Of a stretch of DNA of 64,000 nucleotides, positions 63,504 to 64,000 are shown in pieces. Within the stretch, counting starts at the first letter, position 1. Each line of letters opens with the position of its first letter. The notes below the pieces were generated by a model that was not told the DNA's origin, searched no databases, and worked only from the letters and a program-made list of their open reading frames with translations. The position numbers were made by a program, and so were the translations under genes. Origin of the DNA: Steromphala cineraria (lineage: Eukaryota > Mollusca > Gastropoda > Trochida > Trochidae); the NCBI GenBank assembly GCA_916613615.1, contig OU744726.1:15999515-16063514 (forward strand). Direction: 5' to 3'.

Positions 63504-63598
63504 GACACTTGGGTGCAGAGAAGCTATGGGTGCTGCTGAGGGGAGAGTCGAGGACCAAACTACTGAAGGAAGATGGCCGATTTCCGCACGAACTCAAG
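63504..63598 (+). CDS. Coding exon with folded-domain-like sequence, last exon in the window
   Basis: This 95-nt exon lies between GATTCCAG and CTCAAG|GTAAGG. Entered in phase 1 it reads HLGAEKLWVLLRGES at its start and KEDGRFPHELK at its end, 31 full codons, and leaves in phase 0. One alternative frame is stopped by TGA within 36 nt. The other is open but would exit in a different phase. The pattern of a hydrophobic strand (KLWVLL), a turn (RGES), a basic helix-like stretch (RTKLLKEDG) and FPHEL looks like part of a globular domain, unlike the disordered exon at 39513. I could not assign the domain. The junction with the microexon or the exon at 39513 gives a Gly codon (G+GA). The gene must continue past the right edge, because an open phase-0 donor follows. 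The donor sits directly against a tRNA-derived SINE. Confidence 0.8.
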
Positions 63599-63601
63599 GT
63601 A

Positions 63602-63735
63602 AGGTGGTCAAAGCTCAGTGCTATAGTGTCAGCTCGTCACTCGGAAGACCAGGGTTCGATTCCAAGTCGCGTCATACCCACAAAAAAACGTTAAAAGGTG
63701 GGAGTTGCTGCTGTCTTGCTTGACACTCGGGTTTT
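63602..63735 (+). mobile_element. tRNA-derived SINE, family A, 3'-truncated, abutting a splice donor
   Basis: It carries AAAGCTCAGTGCTATAGTG, CAGGGTTCGATTCC, GTCGCGTCATACC, AACGTTAAAAGGTGGGAGTT and GCTGTCTTGCTTGACACTC in the same order as the copy at 30189. Its left edge begins at the third to fourth base of the intron after the exon at 63504-63598. Confidence 0.75.
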
Positions 63736-64000
63736 TAGACACAATATTACGTTTGAAAAATAAGATTTGAAAGACTCTAAGAAACATTGGAAAAATGTTA
63801 AAACATCTCGGCTCTCTATATTTTATTTACAATAGATTTTAATGACAAAAATAAATTGATCACAAATATAACATATCATTTCATTATGCCCATATCAATA
63901 AAAGTTGAATATCCTTAGAAGCTTTGCTTTTTAAAATTTCTTTCTTCTTCTCAACCATTTTATATATTCGCATGGTGAAATTCTTAACCAAATTTATGAT
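63736..64000 (+). other. Start of the next intron, running off the window
   Basis: AT-rich sequence after the SINE, with no acceptor followed by an open frame. The gene's next exon must lie beyond the right edge. Confidence 0.5.

Overview
The window looks like intron-rich, AT-rich nuclear DNA of an animal, most likely a lophotrochozoan and probably a bivalve mollusc. That is an inference from tRNA-derived SINEs, a Helitron-like element with tandem cores, TTAA- and TA-flanked MITEs, many minisatellites and short GT-AG exons spaced by multi-kilobase introns. I see no bacterial-type operons, no CRISPR array, no rRNA and no intact free-standing tRNA. The long open frames are nearly all chance or repeat products.

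The one gene I can support runs left to right on the + strand and continues beyond the right edge. Its four best exons are 24828-24900, 39513-39884, 46324-46356 and 63504-63598. They are joined by GT-AG introns and their reading phases chain without conflict (0-1, 1-1, 1-1, 1-0). Together they give about 191 residues. These comprise a charged Gln/Lys-rich helical stretch, a long disordered Ser/Pro and acidic segment, an 11-residue microexon peptide, and a compact segment that looks like part of a folded domain. I do not recognise the protein family. Three further phase-compatible starts (22624-22653, 39319-39412, 55427-55442) suggest alternative first exons, but each rests on sequence logic alone.

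Layout. 1-22,400: non-coding sequence with a TTAA MITE, 140-bp, ~116-bp and 214-bp tandem repeats, a strictly periodic 41-bp minisatellite (17320-18221) and a related 40-bp array. 22,440-24,900: a CpG-richer patch with a possible start exon, then the first firm exon. 25,000-39,500: a large intron with two SINE families, a poly-G tract, a tandem hairpin pair whose loops are inverted relative to each other, and a pogo-like MITE, ending at the main coding exon. 40,000-46,400: intron with a long-TIR MITE and a Helitron-like element full of nuclear-receptor half-sites, just upstream of the microexon. 46,400-63,500: intron with CpG-rich islands, an 18-bp/91-bp higher-order minisatellite, a TTAA MITE, a (CTA)n tract and a ~130-bp tandem repeat. 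63,504-64,000: a coding exon whose donor site abuts a SINE.

The most interesting points are the unrecognised gene with its phase-symmetric microexon, the receptor-site-loaded transposon beside that microexon, the SINE at the last donor, and the flipped hairpin loop at 38123-38300.
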